A stretch of 64,000 bases of DNA from positions 62,001-126,000 of the forward strand of contig NZ_FQTY01000003.1 of the NCBI RefSeq assembly GCF_900128955.1, written 5' to 3'. Shown here one piece after another: positions 46,346-55,517 of the stretch. Every line of letters begins with the position of its first letter. Position 1 is the stretch's first letter. The stretch is from Tissierella praeacuta DSM 18095 (GTDB lineage: Bacteria; Bacillota; Clostridia; Tissierellales; Tissierellaceae). Below the pieces are notes generated by a model. The model saw nothing but the letters and a program-made list of their open reading frames with translations. It made no database searches and had not been told where the DNA came from. The position numbers and the translations under genes were made by a program.

Positions 46346-47467
46346 CTATTTACTTTCTTCATATATATTTTGGATTATTGCAACAACTAACTCTGATATT
46401 TTAACAATATCATCTATGGCTATATATTCATCTATACTATGGGCACCAAACATACCAATTCCAAGAGTAGCTGCTTTAAGCCCCTTACTATTGAAAATAT
46501 TCGTATCAGAACCACCGCCAGTAGATTTGGGCATATAAGGAATATTTAATTTTTTCATTGAATTTTCTATTATCTTTAATATATGTGCATTATTGTCTAA
46601 ATTAAATGTCGGATAGGAATGATTAATTTCTATATCTACTGTGGCATTAAATTCTTTAGCTGCTTCTTCCATAGCATTTACCATATTTTCCACTTGTTTA
46701 TTTAATTTGTTTTCATTTAAACTACGACATTCAAATTCTACTTCAGTAATTTCTGCTACAATATTTGTTGCAGTTCCACCTTTGATAACACCTACATTTG
46801 CTGTAGTTTCTTCATCTATTCTAAGTAAATTCATTTTATCAATTGCTCTTGATGCAATTTGTATAGAATTAATACCTTTTTCTGGGTTTAAACCTGCATG
46901 AGCAGCTTTACCATGAAATTTTGCATAAATTTGTGCTTGGGCAGGGCCTTGTATATTAACTCCTCCAATATCTCCACTGGCATCTAAGACAAATGCCATT
47001 TTAGATTTTATTCTAGAGTAATCCAAATATTTGGAGCCATATAGACCAACCTCTTCACATATTGTAAACACAACTTCTATATCTCCATGAGGTATATTAT
47101 TTTCCTTAATATATTTGATACCCTCTAGTATACTAACTATTCCCGCCTTATCATCGGCAGAAAGAATAGTATTTCCTTTAGATTTTATTATTCCATTTTC
47201 AATAATAGGTTCAATATTTTCACATGGAGTTACAGTATCCATATGAGCACAAAACATAATAGGTTCTATATCTTTATTTCCATTTAAGTATCCTATTATA
47301 TTTCCAGTATCAGAATTAGCCTTTGTTCCAGCATCATCAACCATTACCTCGAATCCAATTTTCTCCATATCCTTTTTTAATATTTCAGCAAAATTTCCTT
47401 CTCTATGACTAGGGCTTGAGATTCTTATATAATCCAGAAACTTAGTAATAATACCTTCCTTATTCAT
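46346..47467 (-). CDS. M20-family dizinc peptidase (PepT-like tripeptidase)
   Basis: This 373-residue protein has the M20/M25 order of metal ligands: His and Asp in FCAHMDTVTP, bridging Asp in ILSADDKAG, Glu pair in TICEEVGLYG, Asp in FVLDASG, and the final His in MFGAHSIDEY. A lid domain occupies about 180-290. It resembles PepT and related aminotripeptidases that finish peptide breakdown in the cytoplasm. AGGAGG lies before the ATG on the minus strand. It is translated 2 bp ahead of the FMN enzyme. Confidence 0.87.
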   Translation of the reverse strand: MNKEGIITKFLDYIRISSPSHREGNFAEILKKDMEKIGFEVMVDDAGTKANSDTGNIIGYLNGNKDIEPIMFCAHMDTVTPCENIEPIIENGIIKSKGNTILSADDKAGIVSILEGIKYIKENNIPHGDIEVVFTICEEVGLYGSKYLDYSRIKSKMAFVLDASGDIGGVNIQGPAQAQIYAKFHGKAAHAGLNPEKGINSIQIASRAIDKMNLLRIDEETTANVGVIKGGTATNIVAEITEVEFECRSLNENKLNKQVENMVNAMEEAAKEFNATVDIEINHSYPTFNLDNNAHILKIIENSMKKLNIPYMPKSTGGGSDTNIFNSKGLKAATLGIGMFGAHSIDEYIAIDDIVKISELVVAIIQNIYEESK

Positions 47468-47634
47468 TAATATGCCTCCTTAAGTAAATTAGATAAATAA
47501 ATCATACTATAATTAACTATTGATTTCAAATTCAATATAAGGCATAATAGGGTATAGGGGTATGAGGTAAAATGTTTTTTTATAGAAAAATAGGGTAAAA
47601 GTATTAAAATAAATTTAATTTAGGGAGGGGAATT

Positions 47635-48330
47635 ATGGGATTAGGAAATGTTTCAATTCCAGCAGCGTTTTTAGCTGGATTTATATCTTTTTTTTCACCA
47701 TGTATATTTCCATTGATACCAGCTTATATAATGTATATTACTGGTGTTAATATGGAAGATGAACTAGAAGAAAAAAAATTATTTGCTTTATCAAGAACAA
47801 TAGGATTTGTATTAGGATTTACAATTATATTTATAATAATGGGTACATCTGCCAGTTTCTTGGGAAAGTTGTTTATTAGAAATAAGGATATTTTTTCAAA
47901 ACTTAGTGGTGGGATTATAATTTTATTTGGTTTAAATATGATGGGTATTCTAAAATTTAAATTCTTAAATTTTGAAAGAAGAACTAAGGCACCTAAAAAG
48001 ATTACTAACTGGTTTAGCTCAATTTTAATGGGAATGGCATTTGCTGCAGGGTGGACACCTTGCTTTGGTCCTGTATTAGCTTCTATACTTATTTATGCGG
48101 GAGGAGTAGGCACTGTTTCAAAAGGAGTTTATTTATTATTGGTATATTCCATAGGTATGGCAATACCATTTATATTAACAGCTTTATTTATAAATATATT
48201 TACAAAATTCATGGAAAAGGCAGATAAACTTTTAAAATATATGCCTATGATTAGTGGTTTTATTATGGTAGTTTTTGGATTGCTAGTATTTTTTAATAAA
48301 GTAATAAATATAAGTAGATTATTACAATAA
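47635..48330 (+). CDS. ccdA: CcdA-type thiol-disulfide transmembrane protein
   Basis: This 231-residue protein has six membrane spans of the DsbD/CcdA family. The two membrane cysteines that carry electrons are in SFFSPCIFPLIPAY (about C23) and AAGWTPCFGPVLAS (about C142). It moves reducing power from cytoplasmic thioredoxin to an outer thiol protein. The next gene, 11 bp away, encodes exactly such a lipoprotein, so the pair forms one reductase path across the membrane. GGGAGGGG precedes the ATG. Confidence 0.92.
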   Translation: MGLGNVSIPAAFLAGFISFFSPCIFPLIPAYIMYITGVNMEDELEEKKLFALSRTIGFVLGFTIIFIIMGTSASFLGKLFIRNKDIFSKLSGGIIILFGLNMMGILKFKFLNFERRTKAPKKITNWFSSILMGMAFAAGWTPCFGPVLASILIYAGGVGTVSKGVYLLLVYSIGMAIPFILTALFINIFTKFMEKADKLLKYMPMISGFIMVVFGLLVFFNKVINISRLLQ

Positions 48331-48341
48331 GGGAGGTAAAT

Positions 48342-48914
48342 ATGAAAAAACTTTTATTAATGATTTTATTGTTAATGGTTGTAGCAACAGGCTGCAATAA
48401 ACCGATACTAGAGAAGAATAATAAGAAAACAGAGGAAAACATACCAGAAGAAAGTATATCAGAAGAAGTTGATGAAGAAGAATTAGATTTGGATATAGCC
48501 ATAGGAAAGGAAGCACCAAATTTTACTCTTAAAAACCTAAAGGATGAGGAAGTATCTTTATCAGATTATAGAGGGAAAATAGTCCTAATAAATTTTTGGT
48601 CAACGGGGTGCACCTGGTGTCAGAAGGAAATGCCAGACCTTGAAAAACTAGATAAGGAAAATGATGATTTAGTTGTATTAGCTATAGATGTAATGGAAAA
48701 AAAGGAAACTGTTGAAAACTATATAGAAAAAGGTAAATATGAGTTTGAAGTACTTTTAGATGAAGATGGAGAAATAGCTATGACATATTTAATAAGTGGT
48801 TTTCCTACATCATACTTTGTAGATAAAGAGGGAATTTTATTAGGTGGAGTACCAGGATATATGACTTATGAGCAAATGGAGTCAATATTAAATAATATAA
48901 GAGAAGAAGAATAG
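48342..48914 (+). CDS. TlpA/ResA-like thioredoxin-fold lipoprotein
   Basis: This 190-residue protein has a lipoprotein signal (MKKLLLMILLLMVVATGCNK; the lipid-bearing Cys is residue 19), an acidic linker (about 22-55) and a thioredoxin domain of the AhpC/TlpA kind with the active site CTWC (about 95-98). A cis-Pro is present in SGFPTSYFVD. It is anchored outside the membrane and gets electrons from the upstream CcdA protein. Likely jobs are reducing disulfides in surface proteins or removing peroxide; the precise target is not known. Confidence 0.9.
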   Translation: MKKLLLMILLLMVVATGCNKPILEKNNKKTEENIPEESISEEVDEEELDLDIAIGKEAPNFTLKNLKDEEVSLSDYRGKIVLINFWSTGCTWCQKEMPDLEKLDKENDDLVVLAIDVMEKKETVENYIEKGKYEFEVLLDEDGEIAMTYLISGFPTSYFVDKEGILLGGVPGYMTYEQMESILNNIREEE

Positions 48915-48918
48915 AAAA

Positions 48919-48962
48919 AAAAGGGAGATAATCTATATAAGAATAGTTTATCTCCTTTTAAA
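48919..48962. terminator. Terminator between the TlpA-like gene and arginase
   Basis: AAAGGGAGATAA (48919-48931) pairs with TTATCTCCTTTT (48948-48959) with one bulge. It serves convergent genes. Confidence 0.72.
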
Positions 48963-48969
48963 ATATTTT

Positions 48970-49875
48970 TTAACTGTTAATTATTTTAAATATATGTTCT
49001 AACATTTCAATACAATGTTTAATAGTTCTTCCGTCCTCATTATCAATTTTAGGATTTAATTCTACAAAGTCCATAGAAGTAACAAATTTTTCATCTAACA
49101 GTGCTGTGAAGACTTCTTTGCATTCATTTATATTAAATCCTTCGGATACTGGAGTTCCAGTACCAGGAACAAGAGATGAATCAAGAACGTCTATATCAAA
49201 ACTTATATGAACTCCATCTACATTAGAAGTTTTTATTTTATGAATAATTTCTTTTAATATATTATCTAGTCCTTTTTCGCGTACCATATCCATAGTATAC
49301 ATATTGAGATTTAACTCGTCTGCTAAAGCGAATTCGCCAGGATCAATATCTCTGCCACCAAGGATATAAACATTTTCAGGTTTTACTTTAATTCCGTCAT
49401 AATAAATATTTGTAAGTATATGATGTCCAACATTCATGGAAGCTGCTAGGGGCATTCCATGTATATTCCCAGAAGGTGAAGTTTCAAAGGTGTTTATATC
49501 TCCATGGGCATCTATCCATATTACGGCTAAATTATCAAAAAACTTACTAGCACCAGCAATGCTCCCTGCACCTAAAGCATGATCCCCACCTATAACAAAT
49601 GGAAAGTTTTGCCCCATAAGAGAACAGTACACATTATTTGCTAAATTACAATTGATTTCTGCTATAGTATTTAGATATTTCATTTTTGGGTGATCCTTAT
49701 ATTTATCCTCAGGTAGGACATAAGGAATATATATATCACCCATATCATGAACATTATGTCCATTTTTTTTAATAATATCTATAATTCCCTTTTCCCTAAG
49801 TGTAGCAGGTCCTAATTGAGCACCATCTCTATCACAACCATATTTTAATGGTACCCCTATTAAGTTAATATCCAT
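48970..49875 (-). CDS. rocF: Arginase
   Basis: ATG 49875 (GGAGGG ten bases upstream) gives 301 residues; a TTG two codons earlier is less likely. The ureohydrolase metal-binding motifs are visible: GGDHALGAG (His), WIDAHGDIN (Asp, His, Asp) and SFDIDVLDSS (two Asp). The start MDINLIGVPLKYGCDRDGA and substrate loop SPSGNIHGMPLA match arginases rather than agmatinases. It hydrolyses L-arginine to ornithine and urea using two manganese ions. No arginine-permease or ornithine genes are adjacent. Confidence 0.9.
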   Translation of the reverse strand: MDINLIGVPLKYGCDRDGAQLGPATLREKGIIDIIKKNGHNVHDMGDIYIPYVLPEDKYKDHPKMKYLNTIAEINCNLANNVYCSLMGQNFPFVIGGDHALGAGSIAGASKFFDNLAVIWIDAHGDINTFETSPSGNIHGMPLAASMNVGHHILTNIYYDGIKVKPENVYILGGRDIDPGEFALADELNLNMYTMDMVREKGLDNILKEIIHKIKTSNVDGVHISFDIDVLDSSLVPGTGTPVSEGFNINECKEVFTALLDEKFVTSMDFVELNPKIDNEDGRTIKHCIEMLEHIFKIINS

Positions 49876-50017
49876 TAGCAAATTCCCTCCTTAGACATAT
49901 TATCTACTCTATTATATCATTGATTATATTAGTTTGTTAGAATAAAATATTAATTATTCATAATTGAAACAATGATATTATGTTATAATAAGATATTATT
50001 CAAAAAGAGGTGAAAAA

Positions 50018-50626
50018 GTGGCAAAATTCTATTATGCAGTAAGGAAAGGAAAAACTAAAGGTATATATGAAACTTGGGCAAAATGTGAAGAACAAGTAAG
50101 AGGATATTCGGGAGCAGAATATAAAAAATTCTCTACATATGAAGAAGCAATGAATTTTATAAATAATGGAAATGAAGAAACTGAACAATTTGACGAAGCT
50201 AAACTAAAAGAAAAAGAGGCAATAGCCTATGTAGATGGAAGTTTCCATATAAATAGTTGGTCTTATAGTTATGGAGTTGTATTTATCACACAAGATGGCA
50301 AAGAAACCTATAGCGGCAGAGAAGATAATAAAGATTTAGCTGAGATGCGAAATGTATCAGGAGAAATAAAAGGGGCTATGGTAGCTATGGAGTTAGCCAT
50401 AGAGAAGGGTAAAGATACTTTATATCTTCACTTTGACTATACTGGAATAGAACAATGGGCAAAGGGAAATTGGAAAACCAATAAAAATGGAACTAAGGCT
50501 TATAAAGAATTTTATGATTCTATAAAATCTCAATTAAATGTAGTATTTATAAAAGTAAAGGCTCATTCAGGAATAAAATATAATGAAGAAGCAGATAAAT
50601 TAGCTAAAGAAGCAATGCTTTCATAA
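50018..50626 (+). CDS. rnhA: Ribonuclease H1 with N-terminal RNA/DNA-hybrid-binding domain
   Basis: The GTG start follows AAAGAGGTG at good spacing. The product has 202 residues: a viroplasmin-type binding domain (about 1-48, FYYAVRKGKTKGIYETWAKC, KFSTYEEAMNFI), a linker and an RNase HI domain (about 65-200) with the four acidic residues in AYVDGSF, VSGEIKGAM, LHFDYTGIEQW and EEADKLAKEA, plus His in KAHSG. It degrades RNA in RNA-DNA hybrids. Its stop overlaps a 45-bp palindrome. Confidence 0.92.
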   Translation: MAKFYYAVRKGKTKGIYETWAKCEEQVRGYSGAEYKKFSTYEEAMNFINNGNEETEQFDEAKLKEKEAIAYVDGSFHINSWSYSYGVVFITQDGKETYSGREDNKDLAEMRNVSGEIKGAMVAMELAIEKGKDTLYLHFDYTGIEQWAKGNWKTNKNGTKAYKEFYDSIKSQLNVVFIKVKAHSGIKYNEEADKLAKEAMLS

Positions 50627-50669
50627 TAACTGTAGTTTTTGGTGCCAGGCACCAAAAACTACAGTTATT
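50625..50669. repeat. 45-bp perfect palindrome with GGTGCCAGGCACC core, copy 1 (also bidirectional terminator)
   Basis: Arms of 22 bp about A50647 are perfectly complementary. The inner part TTTTTGGTGCC A GGCACCAAAAA is identical to that at 61462-61510, while the outer arms differ in sequence but still pair. It overlaps the stop codons of the convergent rnhA and deaminase genes. The family-like core with changing, compensating arms suggests a mobile or REP-like hairpin element recruited as a terminator. Confidence 0.82.
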
Positions 50670-51093
50670 CTATTTTCTCAAATCCAATTCCATTTTTATT
50701 AAGTAATTCTACAGCATAATCATCAATTCTATAATCATTTTTATAATAAATATGTTTAATTCCAGCTTGTATTAATGCTTTTGTACAATTGAGACAAGGG
50801 AAATGAGTTACATAGGCTGTACAACCCTTTACAGAAATACCTTCCTTAGCACAATATAGTAATGCATTTATTTCAGCATGGATAGTTGCTATACAATGCC
50901 CATCTCTCATAGTATGTCCTATATCATCACAATGAGGATTTCCTGAAACAGATCCATTGTACCCACTAGAAACTATTCTATTATCATCATTAACTAAAAG
51001 GCAGCCAACAAATGCTCTATCACAGGTAGAACGAGTTGCTACTAACTCAGTAATTTCCATAAAATATTCCTTCCAAGATTTTCTATTTGACAT
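50665..51093 (-). CDS. Deoxycytidylate deaminase / ComEB-like protein
   Basis: This 142-residue protein has the zinc deaminase signature HAEINALLYCAKEG and PCLNCTKALIQAG, and the N-terminal SWKEYFMEITELVATRST typical of dCMP deaminases and ComEB. It converts dCMP to dUMP for thymidylate synthesis, and dCTP/dTTP usually regulate it. The end YYKNDYRIDDYAVELLNKNGI is standard. It is monocistronic. AGGAGG stands before the ATG on the minus strand. Confidence 0.9.
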   Translation of the reverse strand: MSNRKSWKEYFMEITELVATRSTCDRAFVGCLLVNDDNRIVSSGYNGSVSGNPHCDDIGHTMRDGHCIATIHAEINALLYCAKEGISVKGCTAYVTHFPCLNCTKALIQAGIKHIYYKNDYRIDDYAVELLNKNGIGFEKIE

Positions 51094-51158
51094 TAAATTT
51101 CCTCCTAACGTATATATAATAGATTTTCTAATATAATATTATATCATAATAGTAATTT

Positions 51159-51208
51159 AATAATAATGAATTCCAATGAAATATATTTCATTGGAATTCA
51201 TTATTATT
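51159..51208. terminator. Long palindromic terminator before the SixA-like gene end
   Basis: An inverted repeat of about 24 bp (around GAATTCCAATGAAAT / ATTTCATTGGAATTC) lies at the end of the minus-strand phosphatase gene and is AT-rich at both ends. Confidence 0.75.
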
Positions 51209-51210
51209 AT

Positions 51211-51708
51211 TTATTTGTCGTCTATTTTTACAAAATCACGGGTTTGCAGATACCATCTTAATTGAGCTTTGACTTCTCCAACTTCATCAGGAAATTTAAA
51301 GCATGCGGCACTTCCCTTTTTGAAAGGAAGAAATATCCCTGAAAGCTCTTGACTCCATATGGAAAGGAAAGGTTGTTGACCTACTATAATGACAGTAGAA
51401 CCAGGTTCAGTGTTTTCCATAAGTTCTCGAATTAGGCGGATGTTACCACCTGTTCCTAAAAAATCTAAGAAGATTGGATTTTCAAGAGATAGTTCCTCTG
51501 AAAGAATTTCTGCAGTTTGTCTTGCTCTTAATTTTGGACTAGAATAAATTTGTATATTGTTAGAGTTACCTAGCATCGTTTTAAATCCAGAGATGCTTTT
51601 CTTTAATAATGTTTTTCCTCTAAGTGAAAGTGACCTTAGATCATCGTTGGTATTTCTAGATTTATCTTCTGCCATTCCATGCCTGTAAAGTATAAGGTAT
51701 TTAGTCAT
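51211..51708 (-). CDS. SixA-like histidine phosphatase
   Basis: This 165-residue protein of the histidine phosphatase superfamily begins KYLILYRHGMAED (the catalytic RHG), with Arg in SPKLRARQTAEIL and the second His-type site replaced in VGQQPFLSIW: SixA proteins have VGHxP here, but this one reads VGQQP. The absent second His may lower or change activity. Relatives act on phospho-His proteins or small phosphates. It is monocistronic on the minus strand with GGAGAG before ATG. Confidence 0.75.
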   Translation of the reverse strand: MTKYLILYRHGMAEDKSRNTNDDLRSLSLRGKTLLKKSISGFKTMLGNSNNIQIYSSPKLRARQTAEILSEELSLENPIFLDFLGTGGNIRLIRELMENTEPGSTVIIVGQQPFLSIWSQELSGIFLPFKKGSAACFKFPDEVGEVKAQLRWYLQTRDFVKIDDK

Positions 51709-51924
51709 ATATAACTCTCCTTTTTATAAATTAGTTATTTTAAATAATACCCATTTTAATATAATAATACAACTGGTAAATAGAAGTTTTTATAAATCTT
51801 ACAAGTATTGATTGGTTTTTGAATGTTTGGTAGTATGTAAATAAGTTTATATAAAATAATAAATAAGTATGGATTTTAGAAAAATAGAATATGAAGATAT
51901 TTATAGAATAATGAGGTGGACAAA

Positions 51925-52863
51925 ATGTGTACAGGTATAAAAATAGATTATAAAGATGGTTGTGTTATGGGAAGAACAATGGACTATGAAATTCCTTTAA
52001 ATTATAATGTGCTTTATTTACCAAGGAATTATAATTTTTGTAATGATTTAATGGGGAATCCCTTGTATTCAAAATATAAGATATTAGGTATATGTTTTGA
52101 GAACAAAGACCCATTGAAAGACGGTGTAAATGAATATGGACTAATGGGAATTACCAATGCTTTTTCAGGATTTAATTTTTATGCTAATGAAGTAAGGGCA
52201 GAAAAAGTTAATATATCTAGTTTGCATTATTTTACCTATGCACTTGCAAATTACAAATCCGTAGAGGAATTAATTGAAGATTTACCCAATATTCATATAT
52301 CTACTAAAAATCACAAGGGAGAAAGTGTAATATCACCAGACTTCCATTTTATGTTTGCCGATTCTACTAAAAGATGTATTATTATTGAGCCTAAAAAAAT
52401 GAAATTAATATGTTATGAAAATCCATATGATGTAATGACTAATTCCCCAGGATTCGAATCCCATGTTAGAAGACTAAAAAAAGTTTTGGATTTAGATAAT
52501 CTCAATGATTTTAACTCTTCTAAAGATTTACCAGGAGGATATGATCCTGTTTCTAGATTTATTAAAGCATTTTACTTAACTAAAATGAATGTTAAATCTA
52601 AGAGTTATAGGGAAGCACTTTCTAATTCTTATAATATAATGAGTGCAATGACAATGCCCAATGGATTTGTTAGAAATAAAAAGTATAATGAAACTACTTA
52701 CACTAGATATATTTGTTCCTATGATTCAAAAAATAAATTGTTAACTGTAAAATCTAATACAAATCCTAAGGTTTATCAATTGGGATTTGAAGATATAGAG
52801 GATGAAGATAAAAGACAGGCATTTTTCTTAGATTTAGACTTTATAGTGGAGAAGCTAAAATAA
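51925..52863 (+). CDS. Ntn hydrolase, choloylglycine/penicillin V acylase family
   Basis: ATG 51925 is chosen because it makes Cys residue 2, the N-terminal nucleophile of this family after Met removal; the GTG nine bases upstream overlaps GAGGTGG. The product is 312 residues with MCTGIKIDY, GRTMDYE (conserved Arg and Asp), NEYGLMGITNAF and TNSPGFESHVRR (Asn and Arg sites). It cleaves an amide bond, as bile-salt hydrolase, penicillin V acylase or lactone acylases do. Substrate is not readable from sequence, and the organism need not be intestinal. Confidence 0.85.
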   Translation: MCTGIKIDYKDGCVMGRTMDYEIPLNYNVLYLPRNYNFCNDLMGNPLYSKYKILGICFENKDPLKDGVNEYGLMGITNAFSGFNFYANEVRAEKVNISSLHYFTYALANYKSVEELIEDLPNIHISTKNHKGESVISPDFHFMFADSTKRCIIIEPKKMKLICYENPYDVMTNSPGFESHVRRLKKVLDLDNLNDFNSSKDLPGGYDPVSRFIKAFYLTKMNVKSKSYREALSNSYNIMSAMTMPNGFVRNKKYNETTYTRYICSYDSKNKLLTVKSNTNPKVYQLGFEDIEDEDKRQAFFLDLDFIVEKLK

Positions 52864-52932
52864 TCACATGGTGAGAATGTCTGCAATTATAGATAGAAGA
52901 ATAGAGAAGTGGCAAGGGAAGGATGTGATATT

Positions 52933-53622
52933 ATGATTGTATTGATACTATCAATAGTATTAATTGGATTAGCAGTATTAGAGAGAATTTTATATATGAA
53001 AAGGAATGAAAGCTGGAATAAGATTAGGTTATTTATAGGAATATTAATTACTTTTTTATTATTTTCAATATCTTATTTTATAACGGATTCAACCATTGGG
53101 CTCCTTTATGTATTTTTATGTAGTAGTACTATTATTTTAATAGGTATAGTTAATTATAGAAGTAATTTAGAATGGTTTAAATATACATCATATATAATAG
53201 GGCTACCTATTACAGGATATTTATTAATTAAGACCATTCAAAATATGCTTATTAACCCACAATATCTTTTTCTATTATTATCAGTAATAAATTTAATATT
53301 AAGCTATTCATATAAACGAAAAGTAACAACAAAAGAAATCATTTCACTTATTATAGGCTTTGTAATTGTGGCAATATTAATGAATTCTTATTATAAGTTT
53401 TTTGACTCTGAAGATAGAATTATGCTTAAGCAAGAAATCGTAGCAAAAACATATCTTGAAGAAGAATTAGAGATAGATGGCTTATATATTTATACTAACA
53501 AATCAAGTATGAAATTAAGAGGAGAAGATATAAGGATAGAAGCGTATAATTTATCGGGAACTTCCATAATAATGACATATAAAAATGGTAGGATTATAAA
53601 CTGTGATATAAAAAATGATTAG
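52933..53622 (+). CDS. Membrane protein of unknown function
   Basis: ATG 52933 is preferred (GGAAGGA upstream); the frame extends eight codons further without an SD. The 229-residue product has six membrane spans in its first 155 residues, alternating short loops with basic residues (YMKRNESWNKIR, YSYKRKVTTKE). A small soluble C-terminal part (about 165-229, KTYLEEELEIDGLYIYTNKS, DIRIEAYNLSGTSIIMTYKN) follows. I do not recognise the family. It precedes the sigma-54 activator in the same direction. Confidence 0.68.
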   Translation: MIVLILSIVLIGLAVLERILYMKRNESWNKIRLFIGILITFLLFSISYFITDSTIGLLYVFLCSSTIILIGIVNYRSNLEWFKYTSYIIGLPITGYLLIKTIQNMLINPQYLFLLLSVINLILSYSYKRKVTTKEIISLIIGFVIVAILMNSYYKFFDSEDRIMLKQEIVAKTYLEEELEIDGLYIYTNKSSMKLRGEDIRIEAYNLSGTSIIMTYKNGRIINCDIKND

Positions 53623-53740
53623 TCTTATTTAATCAGAAGAAAAATAGTTAAATTTTACACTAAAAATGGTATGATAGAAGTATCTAAATGAGTTGGACTA
53701 GCCTTTGAGAAAGAATAAAGCATCAGTAGGAGTGGTTAAA

Positions 53741-55507
53741 ATGAGTTTGTTTAGGATACAAGATTCTGTTCAAGAAGTAGCAGAAGCAATTGAAGCAGTA
53801 TTAAATGTAGATGTAACAATAATAGATGAAAATATGTACAGAGTTGCAGCTACTGGACAATATAGGGATTCTATAGGAAGTAGAATTCCAAACAGTTGTT
53901 CCTTTGAGGTGGTTGCTGAAACCAAGAAACCTCAAGTAATAAATAAACCAAATATAAGTAAACAATGTTTCAGTTGTAGTTTAAAAGGAAGTTGCTCTGA
54001 AATGGCAACTTTAGGATATCCAATATTAAATAATGATAAGTTAGTAGGAGTAATAGGGCTTATAGCCTTTAAAAATGATCAAAAAAAGAAAATTCAAGAA
54101 CAAAAAGAGGATCTTTTGATTTTTTTAAGTAGATTATCTGATTTAATAGTGGGAAATATCAATTATTATGAAACTATAAACAGTATTACTATCCAACATG
54201 AAGAAACTAGAATGATAATAGATAGCTTAGATAAAGGAATTATATGTACTGATGAAAATGGTAATATAAAATTTGTTAATTCTAATATAGAAAATTATCT
54301 TGTAAAAGATAAATATAAATTAATAGATACTAATATAGATAAAATATTTCCATATTTAAAGGAAAAGGGAGAAGAAAGTTTTTCTATAGAGAAAAAGATA
54401 AAAATAGGTAATAAGAAGAATAGTTTTATTATAAGAAATATTCCAGTTATAGTAGAGGGAAAGACAGTTAGCAACATTTTGGAAATTCAAAGAACCTTCG
54501 ATATGGTAAGAAACGCTTATAAATTAATGGAAGGGGAAAGAAAGGTAACCTTTAAAGATATATTAGGCAATAGTCCTAAAATGTTAGAAGTTAAATCAAT
54601 AGCGAAAAATATTGCACCTAGTGAATCCACAGTATTATTAAGGGGAGAAAGTGGTACTGGTAAAGAGCTTTTTGCCAGAGCAATTCATTATGAAAGTGAT
54701 AGAAATAAAGCTCCCTTTATAGCTATAAACTGTGCATCTATTCCAGATAATCTCTTAGAATCTGAGTTGTTTGGATATGAAGAGGGAGCCTTTACGGGGG
54801 CAAAAAAAGAAGGAAAGATGGGGAAATTTGAATTAGCAAATGGTGGTACCTTATTTTTAGATGAAATAGGAGATTTGCCAATTCATCTTCAGCCTAAGCT
54901 TCTCAGAGTATTGCAAGAACAATCATTTATGAGAGTTGGAGGTAAGGAATTAATCAATATCAGTTTTAGACTAATAGCTGCTACAAATAGAAATTTAGAA
55001 GAAATGGTTTATAATGGAGAATTTAGAGAGGATTTATATTATAGATTAAATGTAATACCTATAATTATTCCCCCCCTAAGAGAAAGACAGGAAGATATAG
55101 AGTTATTAAGCGAAAATTTACTCAATAAAAATTGCTTAAAATTAGAAAAAGAAAAAAAGTTCTATTCTAAGGAGATAAAAGAAGCATTCCATAAATATCA
55201 TTGGCCTGGTAATATTAGAGAGCTAGAAAACACTGTAGAATATCTGGTTAATATGGCTAAGGAAGAAGAAATTTCATATGATGCCTTACCTATGAATGTA
55301 AAGGACTATTTATGTAATGAAAAATGTATAGGATGTAGTCATGAAAAGACTTTAAAAGATATGGTTGATAAGTATGAAAAAGATATATTGGAGAGATATC
55401 TTAAAGAATATGGTTCTTCTACTAAGGATAAAGAGTTAATAGCTGAAATATTAGATATAAATCTCTCTACCCTATATAGAAAATTAACGAAATATAATTT
55501 GCAGTAA
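53741..55507 (+). CDS. Sigma-54-dependent activator with Cys-rich sensor, probable regulator of cdsB
   Basis: ATG 53741 (AGGAG upstream) gives 588 residues. Order: N-terminal GAF-like sensor (about 1-125) containing CFSCSLKGSC (CxxC-x5-C), a PAS domain (about 150-255), a AAA+ sigma-54 activation domain (about 275-510; GESGTGKELFARAIHY, GAFTGA loop as EGAFTGAKKEG, LFLDEIGDLP, Arg finger FREDLYYRLN) and a Fis-type helix-turn-helix (about 555-588, EILDINLSTLYRKLTKYNL). It must activate a -24/-12 promoter; one lies 180 bp downstream before the cysteine desulfidase gene. The cysteines suggest sensing of cysteine, sulfide, metal or redox. In Clostridioides difficile a comparable pair (CdsR-CdsB) is described. 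Confidence 0.9.
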   Translation: MSLFRIQDSVQEVAEAIEAVLNVDVTIIDENMYRVAATGQYRDSIGSRIPNSCSFEVVAETKKPQVINKPNISKQCFSCSLKGSCSEMATLGYPILNNDKLVGVIGLIAFKNDQKKKIQEQKEDLLIFLSRLSDLIVGNINYYETINSITIQHEETRMIIDSLDKGIICTDENGNIKFVNSNIENYLVKDKYKLIDTNIDKIFPYLKEKGEESFSIEKKIKIGNKKNSFIIRNIPVIVEGKTVSNILEIQRTFDMVRNAYKLMEGERKVTFKDILGNSPKMLEVKSIAKNIAPSESTVLLRGESGTGKELFARAIHYESDRNKAPFIAINCASIPDNLLESELFGYEEGAFTGAKKEGKMGKFELANGGTLFLDEIGDLPIHLQPKLLRVLQEQSFMRVGGKELINISFRLIAATNRNLEEMVYNGEFREDLYYRLNVIPIIIPPLRERQEDIELLSENLLNKNCLKLEKEKKFYSKEIKEAFHKYHWPGNIRELENTVEYLVNMAKEEEISYDALPMNVKDYLCNEKCIGCSHEKTLKDMVDKYEKDILERYLKEYGSSTKDKELIAEILDINLSTLYRKLTKYNLQ

Positions 55508-55517
55508 TGAGAAATTA

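Noticed and set aside
51916-51924. GTG start giving a three-residue extension to the Ntn hydrolase
   Set aside because: It would move the catalytic Cys away from position 2, which the mechanism requires.
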